From Pseudomonas sp. P818 (GTDB lineage: Bacteria; Pseudomonadota; Gammaproteobacteria; Pseudomonadales; Pseudomonadaceae): a DNA stretch of 64,000 bases. A program made the translations under genes and the position numbers. Below are positions 50,643 to 59,407 of the stretch, in pieces. The stretch covers positions 558,001-622,000 of the forward strand of contig NZ_ATKM01000019.1 in NCBI RefSeq assembly GCF_000418555.1. The letters run 5' to 3'. Numbering within the stretch: the stretch's first letter is position 1; the number at the start of each line of letters is the position of its first letter. The notes below the pieces were generated by a model that saw nothing but the letters and a program-made list of their open reading frames with translations, had not been told where the DNA came from and made no database searches.

Positions 50643-51593
50643 ATGCATATCGATCACCGCCTGCTCGCCGTCAATGGCATCGAACTCAGCCTGTACAGCA
50701 CCGGCGCCGAGTACGGCAAGCCGGTGTGGCTGCTGCATGGCTTTCCCGAATGCTGGTACGCCTGGCATCCGCAGATCGAGGCGCTGGCCGCCACCGGCTA
50801 CCGCGTGTTCGCCCCGGAGATGCGCGGCTATGGCGCCAGCAGCGCGCCGGCCGATCCGGCGGCCTATGAGCTGCTCACCCTGTGCGGCGATATCCAGGCG
50901 GCGATGGACCTGCTCGGCCAGCACGAGGTGGCGGTGGTCGGCCACGACTGGGGCGCGCCGGTGGCCTGGCATTTGGCGCTGCTGGAGCCCGAGCGGGTCA
51001 AGGCGCTCGGCGCGCTGTCGGTGCCCTTCGGCGGGCGGCCGAAACGCCCGGCCATCGAGCTGATGCGCGAGGCGTATGCCGGGCGCTTCCATTACATCCT
51101 GTATTTCCAGGAACCGGGGCTGGCCGAGGCCGAGCTGGACGAAGACATCGCCCGCAGCCTGCGCCTGCTGCTCGGCGGCCTGGGCGATGCCCTGCTGGCG
51201 ACAGACAAGCCGGCCGACGCGCGGCTGTTCGACGGCATGCCGGAGGATCTGCCACTGCCGCCCTGGTGCAACGACGCGACGTTCGCCCACTACCGGCGCA
51301 CCTTCGAGCGCCACGGCTTTCGCGGCGCGCTGAACTGGTACCGAAATTTCGAGCACAACTGGCAGCGTACCGAGCACCTGGCCGAACTGCAGGTAACGCA
51401 GCCTACGCTGTTCCTGCTCGGGGAAAACGACCCGATCGGTCGTTTCGAGGCGCCGACGCTCAAGCGCATGGCCGACAAGGTGCCGCGTCTGGAACGCCAC
51501 GACCTGCCTGGCGCCGGCCACTGGCTGCAGGGCGAATGCGCCGAACGGGTCAACGCCCTGCTGCTGGAGTTTCTCGCACGAAACTACCGGTAA
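50643..51593 (+). CDS. Epoxide hydrolase-like alpha/beta hydrolase
   Basis: The ATG at 50643 (MHIDHRLLAVNGIELSLYST) gives 316 residues. The epoxide hydrolase features are HGFPE (oxyanion), nucleophile Asp102 in VGHDWGAPVAWH, acid in LGENDPIG and His293 in GAGHWLQGE; cap-domain Tyr candidates are Tyr151/154 and Tyr233. It follows the single-chain carboxylase with ten bases between, so they form a two-gene unit. The substrate is not evident. Confidence 0.85.
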   Translation: MHIDHRLLAVNGIELSLYSTGAEYGKPVWLLHGFPECWYAWHPQIEALAATGYRVFAPEMRGYGASSAPADPAAYELLTLCGDIQAAMDLLGQHEVAVVGHDWGAPVAWHLALLEPERVKALGALSVPFGGRPKRPAIELMREAYAGRFHYILYFQEPGLAEAELDEDIARSLRLLLGGLGDALLATDKPADARLFDGMPEDLPLPPWCNDATFAHYRRTFERHGFRGALNWYRNFEHNWQRTEHLAELQVTQPTLFLLGENDPIGRFEAPTLKRMADKVPRLERHDLPGAGHWLQGECAERVNALLLEFLARNYR

Positions 51594-51675
51594 CGGCGTC
51601 GTGGACACCGGATTGGGCTGTTTTCCTGGCATCAGGTAAACTGCCGCATCTTTTACGCCTATAACGATTCGCCTG

Positions 51676-53571
51676 ATGCCGACCACTTTCCACGAGATCC
51701 CCCGCGAGCGCCCGTTGACGCCGCTGCTCGACAGCGCCAACACGCCCGACGAACTGCGCCGCCTGGCCGAAGCGGACCTGGAAACCCTCGCCGACGAACT
51801 GCGCCAGTACCTGCTCTACAGCGTCGGCCAGAGCGGCGGGCACTTCGGTGCCGGCCTCGGCGTGATCGAGCTGACCATCGCCCTGCACTATGTCTTCGAC
51901 ACCCCCGATGACCGCCTGGTGTGGGACGTCGGCCACCAGGCCTACCCGCACAAGATCCTCACCGGACGTCGCGAGCGCATGGGCAGCCTGCGCCAGAAGG
52001 ACGGCCTGGCCGCCTTCCCGCGCCGTAGCGAGAGCGAGTACGACACCTTCGGCGTCGGCCACTCCAGCACCAGCATCAGCGCCGCCCTGGGCATGGCCAT
52101 CGCCGCTCGCCTGAAGGGCGAAAAGCGTAAGAGCGTGGCGGTGATCGGTGACGGCGCGCTGACCGCCGGCATGGCCTTCGAGGCACTCAACCACGCCACC
52201 GACGTCGGCGCCAACATGCTGGTGATCCTCAACGACAACGACATGTCGATCTCCAAGAACGTCGGCGGCCTGTCCAACTACCTGGCCAAGATCATCTCCA
52301 GCCGCACCTACGCCAGCATGCGCGAGGGCAGCAAGAAGATCCTCTCGCGCCTGCCCGGCGCCTGGGAAATCGCACGCAAGGTCGAGGAACACGCCAAGGG
52401 CATGCTGGTACCCGGCACCCTGTTCGAGGAACTGGGCTGGAACTACGTCGGCCCCATCGACGGCCACGACCTGCCCACCCTGCTTGCTACCCTGCGCAAT
52501 ATGCGCGACCTGGACGGCCCGCAGTTCCTCCATGTGGTGACCAAGAAGGGCAAGGGCTTCGCCCCGGCCGAAGCCGACCCCATCGGCTACCACGCCATCA
52601 CCAAGCTGGAACCGGTAACGCCTGTCGCTGCCCCCAAGAAGCCCGGCGGCCCGAAATACTCCAACGTATTCGGCCAGTGGCTGTGCGACATGGCCGCAGC
52701 CGACAACCGCCTGGTGGGCATCACCCCGGCGATGAAGGAAGGCTCGGATCTAGTGGCCTTCGCCGAGCGTTTCCCCGACCGTTATTTCGACGTGGCCATC
52801 GCCGAGCAGCACGCCGTGACCCTAGCCGCCGGCATGGCCTGCGAAGGCGCCAAGCCGGTGGTGGCGATCTATTCCACCTTCCTCCAGCGCGCCTATGACC
52901 AGCTGATCCATGATGTGGCCGTGCAGCACCTCGACGTGCTGTTCGCCATCGACCGCGCCGGCCTGGTCGGCGAGGACGGCCCGACCCACGCCGGCAGCTT
53001 CGACCTGTCCTACCTGCGTTGCATCCCCGGCATGCTGGTGATGACCCCGAGCGACGAGAACGAACTGCGCCGCATGCTCACCACCGGCCACCTGTTCGAC
53101 GGCCCGGCCGCCGTACGCTACCCGCGCGGCAGCGGCCCCAATGCGCCGCTCGATGCCGGCCTAGAGCCGCTCGAGATCGGCAAAGCGGTGGTGCGCCGCA
53201 AGGGCCAGGGCGTCGCCCTGCTGGCCTTCGGCGTGCAACTGGCCGAAGCCCTGCGCGTAGGCGAAACGCTGGATGCCACCGTGGTCGACATGCGCTTCGT
53301 CAAACCCCTGGACGAAGCCCTGCTGCGCGAACTGGCGAGCAGCCACGCGCTGCTGGTGACCATCGAAGAAAACAGCATCATGGGCGGCGCCGGCAGTGCG
53401 GTCAGCGAATTCTTCGCCGCCGAGAATCGCCAGGTGCCGATGCTGCACCTCGGTCTGCCCGACTACTACGTCGAGCACGCCAAGCCGAGCCAGATGCTCG
53501 CCGAATGCGGCCTCGACGAAGCCGGTATCGAACGCGCAGTGCGCGAACGCCTGAGCCTGCTGCAAGCCTGA
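51676..53571 (+). CDS. dxs: 1-deoxy-D-xylulose-5-phosphate synthase
   Basis: Dxs makes DXP from pyruvate and glyceraldehyde-3-phosphate, the first step of the MEP isoprenoid pathway. At 631 residues it is normal. The thiamine diphosphate motif is GDGALTAGMAFEALNHA with the later NDNDMSIS; the catalytic His region SGGHFGAGLGVIEL and the Pyr domain AEQHAVTLAAGMA are also seen. It begins at ATG 51676. A candidate TATAAC lies 11 bases upstream, so it may have its own promoter despite the genes just before it. Confidence 0.97.
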   Translation: MPTTFHEIPRERPLTPLLDSANTPDELRRLAEADLETLADELRQYLLYSVGQSGGHFGAGLGVIELTIALHYVFDTPDDRLVWDVGHQAYPHKILTGRRERMGSLRQKDGLAAFPRRSESEYDTFGVGHSSTSISAALGMAIAARLKGEKRKSVAVIGDGALTAGMAFEALNHATDVGANMLVILNDNDMSISKNVGGLSNYLAKIISSRTYASMREGSKKILSRLPGAWEIARKVEEHAKGMLVPGTLFEELGWNYVGPIDGHDLPTLLATLRNMRDLDGPQFLHVVTKKGKGFAPAEADPIGYHAITKLEPVTPVAAPKKPGGPKYSNVFGQWLCDMAAADNRLVGITPAMKEGSDLVAFAERFPDRYFDVAIAEQHAVTLAAGMACEGAKPVVAIYSTFLQRAYDQLIHDVAVQHLDVLFAIDRAGLVGEDGPTHAGSFDLSYLRCIPGMLVMTPSDENELRRMLTTGHLFDGPAAVRYPRGSGPNAPLDAGLEPLEIGKAVVRRKGQGVALLAFGVQLAEALRVGETLDATVVDMRFVKPLDEALLRELASSHALLVTIEENSIMGGAGSAVSEFFAAENRQVPMLHLGLPDYYVEHAKPSQMLAECGLDEAGIERAVRERLSLLQA

Positions 53572-53651
53572 CCTGACGCCCCTGCCCGGCCCAATTGTTG
53601 CAAAATATTTGGGCTACGCTCTCAGCATCGAGCGGCGGACAGGGGCGCATC

Positions 53652-55901
53652 ATGTCGTTACGCAGTCACCAGATGAATTTCACCGGGCAGGAACGGCGCT
53701 GGCTGCCCTGGTTCGGCAAGACCGGCAAGCTGGCCATGCGCTGGTCCTGCCTGCTCAATGCCGGACAGGTCGAGCGCGTCGAGAAGACCTTCGCCGGCCT
53801 GGCGCAAACCCGTGTCGACCTGCTGATCAACTGGGCCCGGCAGCACTGGCAGGAACTCGAACTGATCGCCAATGGCCTGCAGCGAGCCTGGCCAATCACC
53901 ACCGCCAGCGCGCTGCAACAGGCGCGCAGCCATATGCCGGAAGTCTCCGAGCTGTTCGTGGTCGATCCTGGAAACATCATCATCGCCTCCACCCATGCCC
54001 CGCGCGTAGGCCAGCGCCACGATGCCAAAGCCCTTGCCGCAGGTCTGAGCGCTCCGTTCCTGCAGGGTCCCTATGTCGACCCGATGACGCTGCAGTTGGG
54101 CGCGACCACCTCCAAGTTTCATGACGCCGTAACCCTGATGTTCCATCAACCGTTGCGCCATGCCGGCAAGGTGGTCGGTTGCCTGTGCGCGCGGATCCCC
54201 AACGATGTGCTGAGCGACCTGATCCAGCGTGAAGCCGGACACGTGTACCGCGACTCGGGCGATAACTACCTGTTCATGGTGCACAGCCGCCACGACCCGC
54301 AGATAGCCCCGGGCACGGCACTGTCCCGCTCGCGTTTCGAAGACGACACCTTCAGCGGCGGCGACAACCTGAAACAGGGCGTAAAAACCGCTTTCGGCAC
54401 CGTTCGGGTGCAGAACCATACCGAATTCGAACTGCGCTTCACCGACCCGGCCACCGGCCAGTTGCACCCGGGCGTGCGCGAAACCATCCGCAACGGCAAG
54501 AATCTCTTCGCCCTCTATCCGGGTTACCCGGATTACCGTCACGTGCCGGTGATCGGCGCCGGACTGACGCTGCAGATGCCCGGCTCGCCCGACACCTGGG
54601 GCCTGATGTGCGAGGGCGACCTGGAGGAGGTCTACCGCCAGCGCAGCCTCAGCTACACGCTTACCAGTCACCTGCTGCTCGGCCTGTTGGCACTGGGGCT
54701 GCTGCAATGGCAGTTGCAGCAATTGATACCAGCCTTCGCAGTGCAGTCCGGCCTGGTTGCCACGGCTGTTCTGCTGTTCGGCTACTGGGGCTTGAGCTTG
54801 CGACCGCGCGTGCGCCGGCTCCAGGCGCTTTCGGACTTTTTTCTGGAAACTGCCGAATGCGGCGCGCCGCTGAGCAATCGCCTGGCGCCCGACCTGTTCA
54901 GCAGCGACGAGGCCGGCGCCCTGGCCGGCTGGGTGAACAGCTTCGTCGACAAGATGGACCACACCATGCAGGGCATTCTCACTGCAGGTGCCGCGCTGCA
55001 ACGAACCTCGACCGGCCTGACGCAGACTTCGCTCGATGCCAGCCAGTGCGCCACCCTGGGACAGAACGCGGCGACCTCCACGGCCCGGGCGATGGTCGAG
55101 GTCAACCACAGCATCGGCCAAGCCACCGAACACATCCTCGACAGCGAGCGCGCCTCGCGACAGGCACTGGACATGACGCGCCAGGGCAATGCCGCGGTCA
55201 ACCAGAACGCCAACGAGGTCAACCTGCTGGCCGAGCGCATCGAACAGTCCAGCCAGTCCTTGCAGGCGTTGAACAGGCAGACCGAGGAAATCCAGCACAT
55301 CAGCGAAGCGATTCATGCCATTGCCGATCAGACCAACCTGTTGGCTCTCAACGCCGCGATCGAGGCCGCCCGTGCCGGCGACAGTGGCCGCGGCTTCGCC
55401 GTGGTAGCCGACGAAGTGCGTAACCTGGCGCGGCGCACAGCGCAGGCGACGGAGGAAATCACCACCACCCTGGCCAGCGTGCGCCAGCAGACTCTGGACA
55501 GCATGAGCAGCATGCGCAGCTGCCAGGAAGCGGCACAGCGCAGCGTGGCGCGTTCAGACGACGCCACCGCTGCCCTGGCGCGCATTCAGCAGGAAGTGGA
55601 GGCGATGCAGACCCGTCTTGGCCAGCTCAGTCAGGGCATGCAATCCCAACTGGCGCAGGTGCATGCGGTCAATGATCAGGCCCAGGCGATTACCGGTGCG
55701 GCCGAACGCAGTAGCCAGAGCGCAGATGAAACCCTGCAAGCGGCACAGACCCTGGCGCAACTGGTACTCGATCTGCACAAAACGGCGAACCGCCTAAGCC
55801 ACCAGGAGCCCACGCCTGATCAGCCCACGACGAACTCGCACGGCTGGCAAGCGCCGCCCAGGATGAAAGCAGATCCGAGCATGAGCGCCACTCATCGCTG
55901 A
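53652..55901 (+). CDS. Methyl-accepting chemotaxis protein with unusual topology
   Basis: The ATG at 53652 (MSLRSHQMNF) gives 749 residues. Only two hydrophobic segments are visible, about residues 339-353 and 363-382. An N-terminal region of about 330 residues has no clear membrane span before it and includes a Cache-like part (SELFVVDPGNIIIASTH, then PFLQGPYVDP). The C-terminal signalling domain holds the highly conserved hairpin AIADQTNLLALNAAIEAARA and GRGFAVVADEVRNLARRT. Whether the sensor is periplasmic or cytosolic cannot be told. It is a lone receptor gene, not in a che cluster. The frame may be read from a different start. Confidence 0.85.
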   Translation: MSLRSHQMNFTGQERRWLPWFGKTGKLAMRWSCLLNAGQVERVEKTFAGLAQTRVDLLINWARQHWQELELIANGLQRAWPITTASALQQARSHMPEVSELFVVDPGNIIIASTHAPRVGQRHDAKALAAGLSAPFLQGPYVDPMTLQLGATTSKFHDAVTLMFHQPLRHAGKVVGCLCARIPNDVLSDLIQREAGHVYRDSGDNYLFMVHSRHDPQIAPGTALSRSRFEDDTFSGGDNLKQGVKTAFGTVRVQNHTEFELRFTDPATGQLHPGVRETIRNGKNLFALYPGYPDYRHVPVIGAGLTLQMPGSPDTWGLMCEGDLEEVYRQRSLSYTLTSHLLLGLLALGLLQWQLQQLIPAFAVQSGLVATAVLLFGYWGLSLRPRVRRLQALSDFFLETAECGAPLSNRLAPDLFSSDEAGALAGWVNSFVDKMDHTMQGILTAGAALQRTSTGLTQTSLDASQCATLGQNAATSTARAMVEVNHSIGQATEHILDSERASRQALDMTRQGNAAVNQNANEVNLLAERIEQSSQSLQALNRQTEEIQHISEAIHAIADQTNLLALNAAIEAARAGDSGRGFAVVADEVRNLARRTAQATEEITTTLASVRQQTLDSMSSMRSCQEAAQRSVARSDDATAALARIQQEVEAMQTRLGQLSQGMQSQLAQVHAVNDQAQAITGAAERSSQSADETLQAAQTLAQLVLDLHKTANRLSHQEPTPDQPTTNSHGWQAPPRMKADPSMSATHR

Positions 55902-55917
55902 GTGAGTGGCGCTTGCT
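55885..55917 (+). terminator. Candidate terminator overlapping the MCP stop
   Basis: GCGCCACTCA and TGAGTGGCGC form a 10-bp stem around an eight-base loop, followed by TTGCTTGT. The T-run is weak. It overlaps the stop codon of the MCP gene. Confidence 0.5.
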
Positions 55918-55940
55918 TGTCATTCATGAACAAGCGCACT

Positions 55941-56140
55941 AAGGTGCGCGCCATTCATGTTCCGCCTGGGTGCGCTGCGCAAGCAGTGTTAAACGGGAAG
56001 TCGGTGCGCTCGTCATGGGCAATGCCGACGCTGCCCCCGCAACGGTAATCGACTGCAGGCATTGAGCCTACGCCACGTCCAACAGCCACTGGGCCATGCC
56101 TGGGAAGGCGGACACGGGTCGAGAGCCCGGAGACCGGCCA
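55941..56140 (+). ncRNA. Cobalamin riboswitch upstream of btuB
   Basis: The core matches the cobalamin aptamer: TTAAACGGGAAGTCGGTGCG, GCTGCCCCCGCAACGGTAAT, CAGCCACTGGG, GGGAAGGCGGACACGGG and the final GAGAGCCCGGAGACCGGCC. The aptamer ends about 100 bases upstream of the btuB ATG. GGAGGGCAG (56162-56170) and CTGCCCTCC (56204-56212) form a further 9-bp stem that may be the expression platform. Binding of B12 is expected to switch btuB off. Sequence from 55902 to 56243 otherwise holds no gene. Confidence 0.92.
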
Positions 56141-56243
56141 AGGCGGTGCGACGGGTGTTGCGGAGGGCAGCACGGTCAAGCGCCGCCCTGCCCGCGCTTG
56201 TTTCTGCCCTCCTCGAACGTCTGCCGACCTTTGAGGAAAGATA

Positions 56244-58130
56244 ATGAAACTGTCCCGTCTGGCTCTGGCCATTGCCGTCATGCCAGGTCTTTCGCTGGCC
56301 GCCGAACCCTACGTAGCCGAGCCGCTGATCGTCACCTCCGGGCGCCTGGCAGAGCCGCTGCGCCAGGCCACTGCGGCCACTACGGTGTTCGAGCGGGCGG
56401 ATATCGAGCGGTTGCAGGCCAGCAGCGTGCCCGATCTGCTCAGCCGCGTACCCGGCGTATCCATCGTGCAGAACGGCGGCCGTGGCAGCCTGACCAGCCT
56501 GTTTTTGCGTGGTGCCAACGCCAACCAGACCCTGGTACTGGTCGACGGCGTGCGCCTGAACGCCGCTGCAAGCGGTCTGGCCCGCCTGGAATTCCTTAGC
56601 CCCGAGCAGATCGAGCGCATCGAGGTGGTACGCGGCCCACGTTCGGCGCTATACGGCGCGGACGCCATCGGCGGGGTTATCCAGATTTTCACCCGCCAGG
56701 GCGAAGCTGGTCTGCAGCCGCGGCTGCGCCTGGCCGCCGGCAGTCAGCAGAGTTTCGAACGCAGCCTGGGTTTGTCCGGCGGCGACCAGCACACCCGCTT
56801 CGATCTCGGCGCCAGCCTGGCCGAACGTGCCGGCTTCGACCGCTCGCAGGATGCCCGTGGCAACGACGGCGACCACGACGGTCTGCGCCGCAAGTCATTC
56901 AATCTGAGCCTGGAACACCGCTTCAGCGAGCGCCTCAAGGGCGGCCTAAGCCTGGTAGATCAGCGTGGCGAGAGCGAATACGACGATCTGTTCAGCTTCG
57001 CGCCGGGCAACCCCAGCGAGCACTTCAGCATTTCCACTGCCGCCGCCCATCTCGAAGCGCAGTTCGCCGAGCGCTGGAGCAGCCGTCTGGAACTCGGCCA
57101 TAGCGAGGATAAGAGCGACAACCGCGACCCGCTGAACGCCGACAATAACTACAGCTTCAACACCTACCGCGACAGCGCCGCCTGGCTCAACACATTGCGT
57201 CTGGACGAGGCCAACCAGCTGCTGCTGGGCCTCGACTGGTTTGAGGACCGTTTGAGCACGGACAGCGACTTCAGCCAGAGCGAGCGCTGGAATCAAGCCG
57301 CCTTCGTCCAGCACCGCCATCGCGGCGACGGTTTCGCTACCGAGCTGGGCCTACGCCACGACAAGAACGAGCAATTCGGCAGCGAGAACACCTGGAACGC
57401 GGCACTGAGCCTGGACCTGGCGGAACGACTGGAGCTACTGCTGAGCTATGGCGAGGGTTTTCACGCCCCCACCTTCAACGATCTGTATTACCCCACCAGC
57501 GCCTTCTATGGCGGCAATCCGAACCTCGCGCCCGAGCGCTCGAAAACCTACGAGGCGCAATTGCGCGGCGATCACCTGAGTACCCGCTGGAGCTTGTCGG
57601 CCTACCGCACCGAGGTCGAAGACCTGATTACCGTGGTCAGCGACCCGGTAACCTTCTTCAGCACGCCGATGAACGTCAACCAGGCGCGCCTGCAAGGCTT
57701 GGAACTGAGCCTGGAACGCGAGGTGCTGGGCTGGCAGGCCGTGCTCGGCGCCAGCCTGCTCGACCCGCGCGATCGCGACAGCGGCCATACCCTGCCGCGC
57801 CGTGCCAAACGCAGCCTGAGCCTGGACCTGGATCGCCAGTTCGGCGCCTTCGCCGCAGGCATCACCTGGCAGGCCTTCTCCGGCCGCTATGACGACACCG
57901 CCAACACTCGAGAGATCGCCGGCTACGGTTTGCTCGGTGCGCGTGCGAGCTGGCGGATGAGCGATGAGCTGCTGTTGCAGATCAAGGTCGACAACATCTT
58001 GGACAAGGATTATTCCCAAGCTCTGTATAGCCGCCCGAACGATCCTTTCTTCAGCAGCGTGAACTATTACGGCTATCGCGAAGAAGGCCGCAGCGCCCTG
58101 CTCTCTCTGAGCTGGACGCCGCAACTTTGA
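56244..58130 (+). CDS. btuB: TonB-dependent vitamin B12 receptor BtuB
   Basis: The 628-residue outer-membrane protein starts at ATG 56244, with a GAGGAAAG site, and has a signal peptide ending near LAAEP. A TonB-box-like EPLIVTSGR is followed by the plug domain (VPDLLSRVPGVSIVQNGGRG; RIEVVRGPRSALYGADAIGG) and a beta barrel ending in LSLSWTPQL. The upstream cobalamin riboswitch supports B12 or cobinamide as substrate. The btuF-like gene is convergent. No btuC/btuD lies within the window. Confidence 0.95.
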   Translation: MKLSRLALAIAVMPGLSLAAEPYVAEPLIVTSGRLAEPLRQATAATTVFERADIERLQASSVPDLLSRVPGVSIVQNGGRGSLTSLFLRGANANQTLVLVDGVRLNAAASGLARLEFLSPEQIERIEVVRGPRSALYGADAIGGVIQIFTRQGEAGLQPRLRLAAGSQQSFERSLGLSGGDQHTRFDLGASLAERAGFDRSQDARGNDGDHDGLRRKSFNLSLEHRFSERLKGGLSLVDQRGESEYDDLFSFAPGNPSEHFSISTAAAHLEAQFAERWSSRLELGHSEDKSDNRDPLNADNNYSFNTYRDSAAWLNTLRLDEANQLLLGLDWFEDRLSTDSDFSQSERWNQAAFVQHRHRGDGFATELGLRHDKNEQFGSENTWNAALSLDLAERLELLLSYGEGFHAPTFNDLYYPTSAFYGGNPNLAPERSKTYEAQLRGDHLSTRWSLSAYRTEVEDLITVVSDPVTFFSTPMNVNQARLQGLELSLEREVLGWQAVLGASLLDPRDRDSGHTLPRRAKRSLSLDLDRQFGAFAAGITWQAFSGRYDDTANTREIAGYGLLGARASWRMSDELLLQIKVDNILDKDYSQALYSRPNDPFFSSVNYYGYREEGRSALLSLSWTPQL

Positions 58131-58134
58131 CTTC

Positions 58135-58183
58135 GGTGCGCACGGTGCCCCCTACGGCGCTCGTAGGGTGCGCCGTGCGCACC
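58135..58183. repeat. Large inverted repeat between convergent btuB and btuF
   Basis: GGTGCGCACGG and CCGTGCGCACC form a perfect 11-bp inverted repeat; the middle contains a further CCTACG/CGTAGG pair. It is five bases after the btuB stop and 14 before the btuF stop. It is probably a bidirectional end or a REP family member (GGTGCGCACGG...). Confidence 0.7.
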
Positions 58184-58197
58184 AAGCAAACTGCGGG

Positions 58198-58992
58198 CTA
58201 GCGCGCCGCCGCCATCAACTCGCACAACCGCTCGATGGCGCCCAGCATCTGCCGGCTAGGCCGTTCCAGGCCCTTGTCCGGCACGGCCCAGACCTGGCCC
58301 AGCCGCACTGCGTGCAGCTGCGGCCAGGCCTGCCAGGCGCTAAGTTCGGCATTGCTGCCGCCGAGAATCACGTCCGGGTCACGCGCCAGCACCGCCTCGA
58401 CGCTGACCTGCGGTGCAGGCTGTGGCAGATCGGCAAACAGATTGCGGCCGCCACACACGGCCAATGCGTCACCGATCAGCTGCCCACCACCTATGGTGTA
58501 TAGCGGCTGATGCCAAATCTGATAGAAAACGCTCAGGGGCTGCTCACGCCGGTAGCGCTGGCGCAACGCATCCAGCTCAGCCCGAAACTCGGCAGCCAGA
58601 CGCTCGCCCTGTTCCCCCCGGCCCACCCGCTCGCCAATGCGTGTGAAGGCGTCGCCGAGCTGATCGAGACGCTGCGGCTCGATGAGCAACAAATCGATAC
58701 CCAACCCCCGCAACTGCGCCTGTTGCGCGGGCGGCACGCTGCCCGGCGCGATCAAGATCAGATCCGGCGCCAACTGCAGCAGACGTTCGAATTCCAGCTG
58801 CCCATAACGCCCGACAGTAGGAAGGTGCGCCAATGCGGCGGGACGCTCGTCACCTTCGAGCACACCGACCAGCAGATTGGCGGCATCCAGATCGAGCATG
58901 ATTTCGCTGAGCGAGGGCGCCAGGCTGACCACCCGTGGCGCGGCCGCCAGGGGCAGCGCCAGCAGAAACAGGGCCAGCAGCAGCGCGCGCAT
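58198..58992 (-). CDS. btuF: BtuF-like cobalamin-binding protein
   Basis: The ATG at 58992 (MRALLLALFLLALPLAA) gives 264 residues with a signal peptide to about AAAP. The periplasmic binding fold of the BtuF/FhuD type shows PRVVSLAPSLSEIM near the N-terminus and DPDVILGGSNAELSAW near the C-terminus. It binds B12 for an ABC transporter, inferred from similarity and from the convergent btuB. It starts one base after the upstream membrane-protein gene, so the two and ribA are one transcript. Confidence 0.87.
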   Translation of the reverse strand: MRALLLALFLLALPLAAAPRVVSLAPSLSEIMLDLDAANLLVGVLEGDERPAALAHLPTVGRYGQLEFERLLQLAPDLILIAPGSVPPAQQAQLRGLGIDLLLIEPQRLDQLGDAFTRIGERVGRGEQGERLAAEFRAELDALRQRYRREQPLSVFYQIWHQPLYTIGGGQLIGDALAVCGGRNLFADLPQPAPQVSVEAVLARDPDVILGGSNAELSAWQAWPQLHAVRLGQVWAVPDKGLERPSRQMLGAIERLCELMAAAR

Positions 58993-58993
58993 G

Positions 58994-59407
58994 TCAGCCG
59001 AGTTGGCGGGGAATGCGATACAGGCTATGCAGCACGATGGACGACAGTGCGAGCAACACCAGAGGGATCGCCTCCAGACCAGCCAGTACTGCCAGTGCAG
59101 CGATCCAGGCCGGCAACGCGGCACCCAGCAGCGCGCGCAGGCGCACGCGATCCAGCTCCAGCCAGGCGGCGGGCTCGGCATCACTGTCGAGGGCCTTCTC
59201 GGTGGCGATCAGGGCACGTTTGTAGGCGGAAAACAGCGGCAGGCTGACGAACATCGAAGCCAGACCGGCGATGAACAGCGGCATGGTCAGCACCGTCGTC
59301 CCCCCGCCGCCGAACAGCAGATTGAAGACGAACAAGGGCGCCAGCGCCACGCCCAGCTGACGCCACCAGGCCAACGCCAATCGGCGCTTCACCTGGCCTC
59401 GGGTCAC
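58994..59407 (-). CDS. Conserved membrane protein of unknown function
   Basis: The 137-residue protein has about four hydrophobic segments (e.g. LAPLFVFNLLFGGGGTTVLT, AAWLELDRVRLRALLGAALP and ALAVLAGLEAIPLVLLALSS). No family is recognised; an orthologue probably sits at this place in P. aeruginosa. The start MTRGQVKRRLALAWWRQL overlaps the ribA stop by four bases. A link to flavin or B12 uptake is possible from position only. Confidence 0.75.
   Translation of the reverse strand: MTRGQVKRRLALAWWRQLGVALAPLFVFNLLFGGGGTTVLTMPLFIAGLASMFVSLPLFSAYKRALIATEKALDSDAEPAAWLELDRVRLRALLGAALPAWIAALAVLAGLEAIPLVLLALSSIVLHSLYRIPRQLG

Noticed and set aside
53572..53651. Sigma28 promoter before the chemoreceptor
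   Set aside because: AT-rich bases are present but the TAAA-N15-GCCGATAA pattern was not found.
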